From: JBGTSJ01 sp041940305
Lineage (GTDB): Bacteria; Planctomycetota; Planctomycetia; Planctomycetales; Planctomycetaceae
Length of the DNA stretch: 64,000 nucleotides
Direction: 5' to 3'
NCBI GenBank assembly: GCA_041940305.1
Contig: JBGTSJ010000003.1
Span: 310,001-374,000, forward strand
The position numbers were made by a program, and so were the translations under genes. Of this stretch, positions 34,307 through 42,995 are shown one piece after another (position 1 is the stretch's first letter; each line of letters starts with the position of its first letter). The notes under the pieces are model-generated. The model saw only the letters and a list, made by a program, of their open reading frames with translations, did not search any database and was not told where the DNA came from.

Positions 34307-36007
34307 ATGCCTCCTCGCGACTGGCTGCATGAATTCGTCAAGGACGGCACGATCAGCAAAGATCAGCTCGAAGAAGCCAAGGACATGGCCGCCAGCCTCG
34401 GCATCGCCGTGGAAGACGCGCTCGTTCGCCTCGAATACGTCGATGCCGGACGCATCGGCGAGGCCAAGGCCAAGGCCTACGGATTCCGCTTCGCCGAACT
34501 CGACGGCTTGGAAATCCCTCACTCCGTCATCGAACTCGTCCCCGAATCCGTCGCCCGTGAGAACCTGGTCATCCCCGTCACCTTCGACAACGACCGGCTC
34601 TCCGTCGCCGTTGTCGATCCCATGAACTTCGAGGTCGTCGAGAAACTGAGGTTCATCCTTAACCGCGACGTCGAAATGCTGATGGCCCCCAAGGACCAGA
34701 TCCTCTCGGCCATCAATCGCCATTACGGTCAGAGCCAGACTGAGTCGGTCGACTCGATCATGCTCGAGTTCACCGAAACCGCCATCGACTTCACCGAGGC
34801 CGAGCTCTCCCGCGCCGAGATCGAAGCCTCCGAAGATGAGAATTCCCCCGTCATCCGCCTCGTCAACCTGATCATTCAGGAGGCGGTCAATATGCGGGCC
34901 AGTGATATCCATGTCGAGCCGTTCGAAGATCGGGTCCGCATCCGTTACCGCATCGACGGCGTCCTCATCGAACGTGACAGCCCCCCCAAACGACTGTTGG
35001 CGGCCCTCACCAGCCGTCTCAAGGTCATGGGCCGCATCGACATCACTGAGAAGCGCCGACCCCAGGACGGCCGCATCAAGACCCGCGCCGCCGGCCGCGA
35101 CTTCGACCTCCGCGTCAGCGTCCTCCCCACCCAGCACGGCCAGGCCATCGTGCTGCGAATCCTGGACCGTGACAACATCAAAATCGGCATCCGGAACCTC
35201 GGCTTCAGCGAGGAGAACTACCGCAAGTTCCAGAACATCATCCGCCGTCCGAACGGGATTTTTCTGGTCACCGGACCGACCGGGAGTGGCAAAACGACGA
35301 CACTCTACTCCGCCCTGGGTGAGCTCAATCGACCCGACCGCAAGATCATCACTGCCGAAGACCCCGTCGAGTACTACCTCCCCGGCATCAATCAGGTCGA
35401 AGTCCGCGCACCGATCGGCCTCACCTTCGCCCGCATCATCCGGGCAATGCTCCGCCAGGCACCCAATGTCATCCTCGTCGGCGAAATCCGGGACACCGAG
35501 ACGGCTGACATGGCTATTCAGGCTTCTTTGACGGGACACTTGGTATTCAGTACGCTGCATACGAACGATGCGCCCGGGTCCATTACACGTCTCATCGACA
35601 TGGGAGTGCAGCCGTTCCTCGTCGCATCCAGCGTCATGGCCATCATGGCGCAACGCCTCGTCCGCGTCGTCTGCTCCAAATGCGCAGAACCCTACGAGCC
35701 CGCACCCACCGAGCTGCAGAACTTCGACTTCACCGAAGACCAGCTCAGCACGGCCCGGTTCCTCCGCGGCAAGGGGTGCAACCACTGCCAGCACACCGGG
35801 TTCCGGGGCCGCAAGGCTGTCTTCGAAATGATGCTCATGAACTCCGTGCTCCGCGAGATGACGTTCCGCAGCGAGCCTACACAGAACCTCCGCCGCCAGG
35901 CACGGCTATTCGGCATGAAGACATTGGTCGAAGATGCTGCCGAGAAAGCACTTATGGGAATCACCACCCTGCCCGAAGCGTACAGCCTCAAGTCGGGCTC
36001 CGAATGA
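34307..36007 (+). CDS. GspE/PilB family secretion or pilus assembly ATPase (paralogue 1)
   Basis: 566 residues from ATG 34307 (MPPRDWLHEF). An N-terminal MshEN-like domain (KDGTISKDQLEEAKDMAASL) leads to the core: SDIHVEPFEDRVRIRYRIDG, ILRxLD, Walker A GPTGSGKTTTLYSA (near 322), EDPVEYYLPGINQVEV, and LVGEIRDTETADMAIQASLT. Four zinc Cys lie near the C-terminus (CSKC and GCNHC). It powers assembly of the pseudopilus or pilus from the cytoplasm. A second ATPase with the same plan lies at 37899, so the two may drive different states or systems. First gene of the secretion block. Confidence 0.93.
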   Translation: MPPRDWLHEFVKDGTISKDQLEEAKDMAASLGIAVEDALVRLEYVDAGRIGEAKAKAYGFRFAELDGLEIPHSVIELVPESVARENLVIPVTFDNDRLSVAVVDPMNFEVVEKLRFILNRDVEMLMAPKDQILSAINRHYGQSQTESVDSIMLEFTETAIDFTEAELSRAEIEASEDENSPVIRLVNLIIQEAVNMRASDIHVEPFEDRVRIRYRIDGVLIERDSPPKRLLAALTSRLKVMGRIDITEKRRPQDGRIKTRAAGRDFDLRVSVLPTQHGQAIVLRILDRDNIKIGIRNLGFSEENYRKFQNIIRRPNGIFLVTGPTGSGKTTTLYSALGELNRPDRKIITAEDPVEYYLPGINQVEVRAPIGLTFARIIRAMLRQAPNVILVGEIRDTETADMAIQASLTGHLVFSTLHTNDAPGSITRLIDMGVQPFLVASSVMAIMAQRLVRVVCSKCAEPYEPAPTELQNFDFTEDQLSTARFLRGKGCNHCQHTGFRGRKAVFEMMLMNSVLREMTFRSEPTQNLRRQARLFGMKTLVEDAAEKALMGITTLPEAYSLKSGSE

Positions 36008-36600
36008 GACAGGGCTCCGGACCCGGCAGGCATCCTCAGCATCGTCGACGGCCCGCGCAACAAAAGGCCGCGCCATCGTTCAGACAACAGATCAATGCAT
36101 CGCAAGCCCTCCTTGACCGCACCGCGGGCGCGCCGTCCGCGGGGAACGATCCGCAACTCGAAAGCATGGCCGTCCGCTCTGGCCAGCCTGCCCTTGAGGT
36201 GGCTCACATCCTGATCGCGGGCTCCGTCTGGCCAGCACCGGTCACAGAATCGGCTCTGGCCCCGTCGCTCGGATCGTCCCCTCCGGTTCACCCGATACGC
36301 ATCCCGTCTCCCGATTGCATCCGGAGATTGGAGTTTCTCCTGGATCGGTCGAATAATCCCGTCGCTGCACACGGACTCCCGTCATTCAGCCGGCCTCTCA
36401 CATTCTCTTCATCTGACGTTGGTCCAATGTGGCCCAGTGATTCTGCCGCAGCGGCCACCGGGAGTCACCCAATCCAGATCCTGTTCAGATCAACGAGGAT
36501 ACGAAGTCGGAAGCTGCGATCCCCGTATTCGAGACGCGCACACCGCGTCTCGGCGCCCGCACGTCCCGTCGTTCCCCGTTCGGCAGCCTGAGAGACCGAC
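36008..36600. other. Intergenic region between the first ATPase and pilT
   Basis: 593 bases. Open frames crossing it lack motif support and good starts, so I call no gene. Near its right end is the hairpin at 36530-36552. Confidence 0.5.
36530..36552. promoter_or_regulatory. Perfect hairpin in the pilT leader
   Basis: 9-bp arms CGAGACGCG (36530-36538) / CGCGTCTCG (36544-36552) with a 5-base loop, 48 bases before pilT. It could act as an operator or mRNA stem; no T-tract follows. Confidence 0.4.
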
Positions 36601-37737
36601 ATGGCCTTTCTCCAGATCGACAAGCTTCTCGACACCGTCGTGCGCGAGAAAGCCAGCGACCTCCATATCACCACCGGACAGCCCCCCGTCGTCCGCCTCG
36701 GCGGCCGCATGGTGAAACTCGAGACCAAGAGCCTCGAACCCGAGGACACGGTCTCGCTGATGAAGTCCATCACCCCCGAGCGTAATCAGCAGGAGCTGCA
36801 GGAGGTCGGCGGCACCGACTTCGGCTTCGCCTTCGGCGACAAGGCCCGCTTTCGCGTCGCCGTCTTTAAGCAGCGCGGCCAGATCGGTCTCGTCCTGCGG
36901 CGAATCCCCAACGAGTTCCTCACATTCGAACAGCTCGGCCTCCCGCCGGTGATCGAAGAGCTCATCACCAGGCCCCGCGGCCTGTTCCTCGTGACCGGTC
37001 CCACCGGCAGCGGCAAAACCACGTCGCTCGCCAGCATGATCAACTTCATCAACGATCATCACGACCATCACGTCATCACGATGGAAGACCCCATCGAGTA
37101 TTACCACAAGCACAAGAAGTCCACGATCAACCAGCGCGAGGTCGGCGTCGACGTCCCCTCCTTCCCCGAAGCCCTCCGCCGCGCACTCCGTATGGATCCC
37201 GACGTCATCCTCGTCGGTGAAATGCGCGACCTCGACACCATCTCCGCCGCCATCACCGCCGCCGAGACCGGCCACGTCGTCTTCGGCACCCTGCACACCA
37301 CCGGCGCCCAGGGCACTGTCGACCGCATCATCGACGTCTTCCCCACCAACCAGCAGGAGCAGATCCGCACCCAGCTGTCGGTCGCCATCATCGCCGTGCT
37401 GAGCCAGGCATTGCTCCCCCGCAAACCCAAGGGACTGGTCGCCGCCTACGAGCTGCTGGTCGTCACGCCGGCCATCGCCAACCTCATCCGCGAAGCCAAA
37501 ACCTACCGCATCAACTCGTCGATCCAGACCGGCCGCAAGTACGGCATGCAGCTGCTGGACGACGCCCTCTTCGACCTCTGGCGCAAAGGACTTTGCGAAG
37601 AGCGAGACGTCGTCGTCCGCTCCAACCAGCCCGGCGAGCTCAAGGCCCGCATCGCCAACGCCAAGAAAGGCATCTACGACGATGAGGAGGGGGACGAAGA
37701 GGACGACGACGACGACTGGGAAGAGGACGACCAGTAA
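36601..37737 (+). CDS. pilT: PilT-type retraction ATPase
   Basis: 378 residues, cytoplasmic hexameric ATPase. LLDTVVREKASDLHITTGQP starts the N domain. The core has Walker A GPTGSGKTTSLASM, EDPIEYYHKHKKSTINQREV, and LVGEMRDLDTISAAITAAET with GTLHTTGA. PilT powers pilus retraction. It lacks the N-terminal MshEN and zinc domain of GspE/PilB, as expected. The tail is unusual: about 20 residues, almost all Asp and Glu (GIYDDEEGDEEDDDDDWEED). Its presence next to pseudopilins argues for a type IV pilus-like dynamic system or a shared assembly block. Confidence 0.94.
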   Translation: MAFLQIDKLLDTVVREKASDLHITTGQPPVVRLGGRMVKLETKSLEPEDTVSLMKSITPERNQQELQEVGGTDFGFAFGDKARFRVAVFKQRGQIGLVLRRIPNEFLTFEQLGLPPVIEELITRPRGLFLVTGPTGSGKTTSLASMINFINDHHDHHVITMEDPIEYYHKHKKSTINQREVGVDVPSFPEALRRALRMDPDVILVGEMRDLDTISAAITAAETGHVVFGTLHTTGAQGTVDRIIDVFPTNQQEQIRTQLSVAIIAVLSQALLPRKPKGLVAAYELLVVTPAIANLIREAKTYRINSSIQTGRKYGMQLLDDALFDLWRKGLCEERDVVVRSNQPGELKARIANAKKGIYDDEEGDEEDDDDDWEEDDQ

Positions 37738-37863
37738 AGGGAAAGGTGGTCGAACGTTGGCTGACGTTGGTCGTTGGCCGGTGAGTCTCGCAACGAGTCA
37801 ATGCTCGATCTGTAAGCTCCCGACGCGAGCGGCCACTGACATCAATCCCGGCACGGCTTTTCA

Positions 37864-37893
37864 CTGACAACTGACAACTGTGAACTGAAAACT
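37864..37893. repeat. ACAACTG-type minisatellite
   Basis: Tandem TGACAACTGACAACTGTGAA unit just before the second ATPase gene. The same unit recurs inverted at 39613-39646 and direct at 39719-39748, so it brackets that gene. Confidence 0.7.
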
Positions 37894-37898
37894 CCCTC

Positions 37899-39608
37899 AT
37901 GGCCCAACGACGCCTCGGACAGATCCTCGTCGACCTCGGATACCTCAACGAGGACCAGCTGTGGGACGTGCTCGAAGAGCAGAAACAGTCTCCCGGCGAG
38001 GTCATCGGACAGGTGGCGGTGCGCATGGGGCTGGTCACCCAGGAGCAGGTGACCGAGGCGCTGGCCGAGCAGTGGGGCATGGCGGTCGTCAATCTCGACG
38101 AGACCAACATCCCCCCCAAGGTGCTGGAACTGGTCCCCGAGACCATGGCCAGCATCTACAAGATCATGCCCATCAGCCTGAAGGATAACGTCCTGACGGT
38201 GGCGATGGCCGATCCGCAGAACGTCGCCGCCCTCGACGACCTGCGCAACTTCCTCGGTTACGACGTCCGCGGCGCCGTCTCCACCCTGCAGGCGGTCGAA
38301 GCCGCCATCGGGCGTCACTACGCCAGCCGCGAAGACAGCATCGAGGACGTCATCAGTTCGCTGGATTCGCTGGACGCTGACGAAGCCGAACACCAGCGGG
38401 GCTACGACCTGGGGGGCGAAGAGGAGCTCGCCGAAGCGCAGCCGATCCGCAAGCTGCTCAATATGGTCATGCTCCTGGCCATCAAGGACCAGGCGAGCGA
38501 CATCCATTTCGAGCCGTTCGAGGACGAGTTCAAGATCCGCGTCCGGGCGGACGGCGTGCTGTACGAGATGGTCCCCCCGCCGCGGCATCTGGCGAACGCC
38601 ATCATCAGCCGCATCAAGGTTATGGCCGAACTGGATATCGCCGAGCGCCGCCTCCCTCAGGACGGCCGCATTGAGCTGAATGTCGGCGGCAACCCGGTGG
38701 ACCTCCGCGTCAGCGTCCTCCCGACGATGTTCGGCGAGTCGGTCGTCATGCGAATCCTCGACCGCACCGTCGTCCAGCTCGACCTCAACAAGATCGGCTT
38801 CGACGCCAACACCCTCGCCCGCTTCCGGGACATGATCCGCCGCCCGAACGGCATCGTCCTCGTCACCGGCCCCACCGGCAGCGGCAAGACCACCACGCTC
38901 TATTCAGCCCTCAACGAACTGAACGATATCGAGACCAAGATCATCACCACCGAGGATCCCATCGAGTACGACATCGAAGGGCTGGTGCAGGTCCCGGTGA
39001 ACGCCGATATCGACGTCACCTTCGCCAACGTGCTCCGCGCCATTCTGCGGCACGATCCCGACGTCATCCTCGTCGGCGAGATCCGGGATTACGAGACGGC
39101 CGAGATCGCCGTGCAGTCGGCGCTGACCGGCCACATCGTGTTCAGCACTCTGCACACCAACGACGCCCCCACCGCCATCACCCGTCTCCGCGACATGGGG
39201 GTCCCCCCGTTTCTGATCACGGCGACGGTCGAAGCCATCCTCGCCCAGCGGCTGGTCCGCAAAATCTGCGTCGAATGCCGCACGCAGTTCGAACCCTCCG
39301 ACGAGCTGCTCCTGGAGCTGCAGCTGCCGATCGAGCAGGCCCGCAAATACAAGTTCTACTACGGCAAGGGGTGCCAGCGCTGCAACAACTCCGGCTACAA
39401 GGGGCGCACCGGCATCTACGAGTTGATGGACATCACCGACGACATCCGCGACATGATCACCTCCGACGCCTCGGTGGACGACATGCGCAACATGGCACGC
39501 ACCCAGGGCATGACGACCCTCCGCGAGGCCGGACTCAAGCTCATTTTCGACGGCGTGACGACGATCGACGAAGTCGTCCGCGAAACCGTGATGGAAGATC
39601 TGGACTGA
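37899..39608 (+). CDS. gspE: GspE/PilB family assembly ATPase (paralogue 2)
   Basis: 569 residues. N-terminal MshEN domain (RLGQILVDLGYLNEDQLWDV), then SDIHFEPFEDEFKIRVRADG, Walker A GPTGSGKTTTLYSALNELN, EDPIEYDIEGLVQVPVN, LVGEIRDYETAEIAVQSALT and the zinc-finger cysteines CVEC...GCQRCNNSGY. It is immediately upstream of gspF, with 156 bases between, and is the more likely GspE of the pseudopilin cluster. The gene is flanked by ACAACTG-type repeats. Confidence 0.94.
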   Translation: MAQRRLGQILVDLGYLNEDQLWDVLEEQKQSPGEVIGQVAVRMGLVTQEQVTEALAEQWGMAVVNLDETNIPPKVLELVPETMASIYKIMPISLKDNVLTVAMADPQNVAALDDLRNFLGYDVRGAVSTLQAVEAAIGRHYASREDSIEDVISSLDSLDADEAEHQRGYDLGGEEELAEAQPIRKLLNMVMLLAIKDQASDIHFEPFEDEFKIRVRADGVLYEMVPPPRHLANAIISRIKVMAELDIAERRLPQDGRIELNVGGNPVDLRVSVLPTMFGESVVMRILDRTVVQLDLNKIGFDANTLARFRDMIRRPNGIVLVTGPTGSGKTTTLYSALNELNDIETKIITTEDPIEYDIEGLVQVPVNADIDVTFANVLRAILRHDPDVILVGEIRDYETAEIAVQSALTGHIVFSTLHTNDAPTAITRLRDMGVPPFLITATVEAILAQRLVRKICVECRTQFEPSDELLLELQLPIEQARKYKFYYGKGCQRCNNSGYKGRTGIYELMDITDDIRDMITSDASVDDMRNMARTQGMTTLREAGLKLIFDGVTTIDEVVRETVMEDLD

Positions 39609-39612
39609 GCGA

Positions 39613-39646
39613 GTTCACAGTTAACAGTAGACAGTTCACAGTCAGC
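39613..39646. repeat. ACAACTG-type minisatellite, inverted copy
   Basis: AGTTCACAGTTAACAG-like sequence immediately after the gspE stop. It is the reverse-complement counterpart of the repeats at 37864 and 39719. Confidence 0.65.
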
Positions 39647-39718
39647 GGCTCACCGGCCTCCATGCCATAACGAGGAACAAGTGGTTCACGGTTTCAGATG
39701 ACGTCCGCAGTCAAAGCA

Positions 39719-39748
39719 CTGTCCACTGTCAACTGTGAACTGTAAACC
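39719..39748. repeat. ACAACTG-type minisatellite, direct copy
   Basis: CTGTCAACTGTGAACTGTAA-type unit 17 bases before gspF. Together with 39613-39646 it forms an inverted pair in the gspE-gspF spacer. Confidence 0.65.
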
Positions 39749-39764
39749 AAAGCGGAGCTTTGAC

Positions 39765-41027
39765 ATGCCAACCTATCAATACGAGGCCATGGACAACACG
39801 GGCCTCGAGGTGAAAGACACCATCGACGCCACGTCTGAGGCCGAAGCCCAGACGATGATCCGCGAGAAGGGGTTCTTCGTCACCAAGATTGCGGAGAAGG
39901 GCCGCCGCAAAAAAGGGGACAAGACCAAGGCCGACGGGAAGGCCACCAAGGCCAAGGGCGCGCCGCGGAAGCGCCGTTCGCTCTCCATCGGCGGAGTGCG
40001 CTCCAAGCAGCTCACCACGTTCACGCGGCAGCTCTCCACGCTGCAGGACGCCGGCCTTCCCATCCTCCGCTCTCTCCGCATCCTCGAAGGGCAGTGCAAG
40101 CCCGGACCGCTCAAGAACTCGCTCAACGGCGTCATTGAGGACGTCGAATCCGGAAACACCCTGTCGGAGGCGATGGCCAAGCAGCCCAAGGCCTTCGACA
40201 ACCTGTACGTCAACATGGTCAAGGCCGGCGAGGCTGGCGGTGCGCTCGAAGTCATCCTGCAGCGCCTTGCGGAATTTAAGGAGAAGGCCCAAAGCCTCAA
40301 ACGCAAGGTGCAGGGAGCCATGATCTATCCCTGCGTGGTCATCTTCGTCGCCACCGCCATCGTCGGCGGGATCATGTACTGGATCATCCCCAAGTTCAAA
40401 GAGATCTTCACCGACTTCGGCGTCCCACTGCCGGCCCCCACCATCCTGCTGATCGCCATCAGCAACTGGGTTGTGAGCTACTGGTACCTGATCCCGGCGA
40501 TCCCGGTCGGCTTCTTCCTGATGTACAAGATCATCAGAAAGAACCGCACCGGGGCCTACATCCTCGACCGGATCACGCTCAAGATACCCATATTGGGGAA
40601 GATCGCCTCCAAGAGCGCCGTTGCGCGCATGGCGCGGACATTAGGCACGCTGATCGCCTCCGGCGTACCGATTCTCGAAGCCTTAACCATCGCCCGCGAT
40701 ACTGCGGGCAACGAGGTCTTCCGCCGCGCGTTCGACCACATTCACTCATCGATCCGCGAGGGCGAGTCGATGGCCATCCCGCTCAAGGAGACCCGGATCG
40801 TGGACGACCTGGTCGTCAACATGGTGGATGTCGGCGAGGAAACCGGCGCCCTCGACAGCATGCTCTACAAGGTCGCCGACGTGTACGACGAAGAAGTCGC
40901 CGTCCTCGTCGAGGCCCTCGTGAGCATCCTGGAGCCCATCATGGTGGTGGTCCTGGGGGGCATCGTGGGTTTCATCGTGTTCGCCCTGTTCATGCCGCTC
41001 ATCGCCCTCCTGCAGTCACTGACGTAA
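39765..41027 (+). CDS. gspF: GspF/PilC inner-membrane platform protein
   Basis: 420 residues from ATG 39765, preceded by GGAG. Two T2SSF domains separated by membrane helices: SKQLTTFTRQLSTLQDAGLP and KSAVARMARTLGTLIASGVP. MVKAGEAGGALEVILQRLAE and MVDVGEETGALDSMLYKVAD are the repeated signatures. A basic, Lys/Gly-rich insert (GRRKKGDKTKADGKATK) lies near residue 50. The protein anchors the ATPase and rotates during fibre assembly. A REP element starts 3 bases after its stop. Confidence 0.95.
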   Translation: MPTYQYEAMDNTGLEVKDTIDATSEAEAQTMIREKGFFVTKIAEKGRRKKGDKTKADGKATKAKGAPRKRRSLSIGGVRSKQLTTFTRQLSTLQDAGLPILRSLRILEGQCKPGPLKNSLNGVIEDVESGNTLSEAMAKQPKAFDNLYVNMVKAGEAGGALEVILQRLAEFKEKAQSLKRKVQGAMIYPCVVIFVATAIVGGIMYWIIPKFKEIFTDFGVPLPAPTILLIAISNWVVSYWYLIPAIPVGFFLMYKIIRKNRTGAYILDRITLKIPILGKIASKSAVARMARTLGTLIASGVPILEALTIARDTAGNEVFRRAFDHIHSSIREGESMAIPLKETRIVDDLVVNMVDVGEETGALDSMLYKVADVYDEEVAVLVEALVSILEPIMVVVLGGIVGFIVFALFMPLIALLQSLT

Positions 41028-41030
41028 CAA

Positions 41031-41055
41031 GAGCGGCAGACGTCAGTCTGCCGAG
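41031..41055. repeat. Left REP element of the RAYT unit
   Basis: 25 bases with core GGCAGAC-GTCA-GTCTGCC, itself a hairpin. It is the exact reverse complement of 41650-41674. Confidence 0.85.
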
Positions 41056-41079
41056 CCCTCGCAACCCGAACGGCGCTCC

Positions 41080-41697
41080 ATGCGGTACTGGCTCCTCACC
41101 AGCACGTTCTACGGCAACTGGCTCCCCGGCGACCGCCGCGGGTTCGTCAGCCGCGTCCGCGATGCGCGTCCCGGTGACGACCTCCGTTCACCCCGGCGGG
41201 AGCACGATCGGTACGGCGATGCCTATGACGCCGACATCGCGCAGCTGGAGCGCCATGCCGCATCGGTCATGAAGGGGCCGGCGGTCCGCATCCATCGCGC
41301 ACAGGCGGACGACCTGCTCGCCCAGTTTCAGGAGACCGCAGCGATCCGCGGATGGAGTCTGCTCACGACAGCCATCATGCCCGACCATGTCCATTGGGTC
41401 ATCGGCCTCGGTGACGACGAGCACGGCCGCGACGGCCTGCAGGATCTCAAGGCGTACGGCAGTCGCAGACTGAACAAGATCTGGGGCAGGCCGGACTCGG
41501 GAACTTGGTGGACATCGAAGGGCTCGACGCGCCTGCTGCCTGATGAACCGGCGCTCAGAGGTGCATTCGAGTATGTCGCCCGCAGGCAACCGCAACCGCT
41601 CGTCGTGTGGATTGCGCCCGACTTGCCACCGCACTCAGCGATCACAGCACTCGGCAGACTGACGTCTGCCGCTCCTGAGCATGTCTGCCGCTCCTGA
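41080..41697 (+). CDS. REP-associated tyrosine transposase (RAYT)
   Basis: 205 residues of the Y1_Tnp/IS200-like fold. MRYWLLTSTFYGNWLPGDRR opens it, the HUH motif is PDHVHW (His103, His105), and Tyr126 in LKAYGSRRLNK is the probable nucleophile; TWWTSKGSTRLL follows. RAYTs are domesticated single-copy transposases that mobilise or maintain REP hairpins. Both ends of the unit carry REPs: 41031-41055 and 41650-41674. The right REP lies inside the coding end, so the last residues are REP-encoded. A 16-base direct repeat (41664-41679 and 41683-41698) ends at the stop. The unit interrupts the secretion block. Confidence 0.88.
   Translation: MRYWLLTSTFYGNWLPGDRRGFVSRVRDARPGDDLRSPRREHDRYGDAYDADIAQLERHAASVMKGPAVRIHRAQADDLLAQFQETAAIRGWSLLTTAIMPDHVHWVIGLGDDEHGRDGLQDLKAYGSRRLNKIWGRPDSGTWWTSKGSTRLLPDEPALRGAFEYVARRQPQPLVVWIAPDLPPHSAITALGRLTSAAPEHVCRS
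41650..41674. repeat. Right REP element, inside the RAYT 3' end
   Basis: 25 bases, reverse complement of the left REP. Translated within the transposase C-terminus as roughly ALGRLTSAA. A partial duplication of its end follows at 41683-41698. Confidence 0.85.
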
Positions 41698-41937
41698 GTT
41701 GCGGCACGCGACGTGCGAAATTGAACAATCCGACTTCACGACTCAGACACAACCGAAAACTCGCTGCATTTCGCAGCACGCAGACCAGTTAACACGGCAA
41801 ACAGCGATGCGAATCACAGCACTGTGACCCGTGACTGAGAGACTGACACTGTCGCCGAGCGGCATCCCGCCACGGGGCCGCCCGGCCTGACCCTCACAAC
41901 CCTCACGACACCAGCCCCGCGACTTCGGGAGCCGCCG

Positions 41938-42924
41938 ATGACCGCCAATCGCCCCGCCACTCCCAGCCGCCCGCACTCCCCCGCGGCCTCGCGCGGCGGT
42001 TTTACGATCATCGAATTGCTGATGGTTGTGGTCATCATCGGCATCCTTGTGGCGCTGCTGTTTCCGGCGCTCCGCGGGGCGATGCGCAATGCCCGGGAAA
42101 TGGAGGTCGTCACGGAGATGCGCGCCTTTGAGAAGGCGATCACCGACTTCAACGGCCGCTTCGGCGTCGAGCCTCCCAGCTTCATGATCCTTTATGAGGA
42201 CGGTGACGACTGGGCGCCGAACAATCCTGCCGGCGTCGTCTCCGATGCCCAGCATCGGGCCTCCCGCGCGATCATTCGCCAGATCTGGCCCGATTTCAAC
42301 TTCAGCGTGGATTACGACCTCGACCGCGATGGCACCACCGGCGAGAGTGGTGTGTACGTCATCCTGAATGGGTCTGAGTGTCTCGTCTTCTTCCTCGGCG
42401 GCCCCGCCACCTTCGTCGATACTGACGGCGACGGCACGAGCGACTCGTACGCGCCGCAGGGGTTCGCCGCCGATCCTGGAATCCCGTTTCGCGGCGGCGG
42501 CAACCGGATCGGCCCGTTCCACGAATTCGAAGTCTCCCGGCTCGTCGACATCGACGGCGACGGCATGCCCGAATGCGTCGACCCGCTCCCGGAGCAGGAC
42601 GTCCCTTATCTCTATCTCTCAAGCTACGACGGCAGGGGCTATCAGCCGTTCGGCCTCGACTTCGACTGCACTGGTCCTTCAGGCATGGGCAATGCCGACG
42701 ACGAACTCACGAACGGAACGTTGGCGGACATGTATTACGTCTCGTACACGGATGCATGCACCAACCAGCCACAGAACCCCAACTCCTTCCAGATCATTTC
42801 GCCGGGTGAGGATGGCGAATACGGCACCGGAGGCTTGTACAACGGCGAATCCGTCGGGTCGTCATCGGGCCGCGCGTTCGAACGGGACAACATCACCAAC
42901 TTCAAGGGCGGCCGTCTGAACTGA
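41938..42924 (+). CDS. gspG: GspG-like pseudopilin
   Basis: 328 residues. GGGAG six bases before the ATG at 41938. The leader ends SRGG and the cut would leave FTIIELLMVVVIIGILVALL, with Glu5. The body shows two Asp-rich loops (VDTDGDGTSDSY, VDIDGDGMPECVD), a type of site that resembles the calcium loop of GspG pseudopilins. First of six pseudopilin-like genes in G-H-I-J-K order. Length exceeds GspG of enterobacteria (~140), as in other planctomycete members. Product forms the pseudopilus body after PilD-type cleavage; no pilD in the window. Confidence 0.88.
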   Translation: MTANRPATPSRPHSPAASRGGFTIIELLMVVVIIGILVALLFPALRGAMRNAREMEVVTEMRAFEKAITDFNGRFGVEPPSFMILYEDGDDWAPNNPAGVVSDAQHRASRAIIRQIWPDFNFSVDYDLDRDGTTGESGVYVILNGSECLVFFLGGPATFVDTDGDGTSDSYAPQGFAADPGIPFRGGGNRIGPFHEFEVSRLVDIDGDGMPECVDPLPEQDVPYLYLSSYDGRGYQPFGLDFDCTGPSGMGNADDELTNGTLADMYYVSYTDACTNQPQNPNSFQIISPGEDGEYGTGGLYNGESVGSSSGRAFERDNITNFKGGRLN

Positions 42925-42995
42925 GCGAGTGTTCTACGAGCGGCGGGGTTGAACGCCGCCGTTCACGTCCAGCGATCATCGGAATTCCACACACC

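Noticed and set aside
34289..35794. 501-residue minus-strand frame
   Set aside because: Antisense to a well supported GspE/PilB ATPase.
41080..41697. Full insertion sequence with target duplication
   Set aside because: Ends are REP hairpins rather than classical terminal repeats and no target-site duplication was seen; a RAYT/REP unit explains it better.
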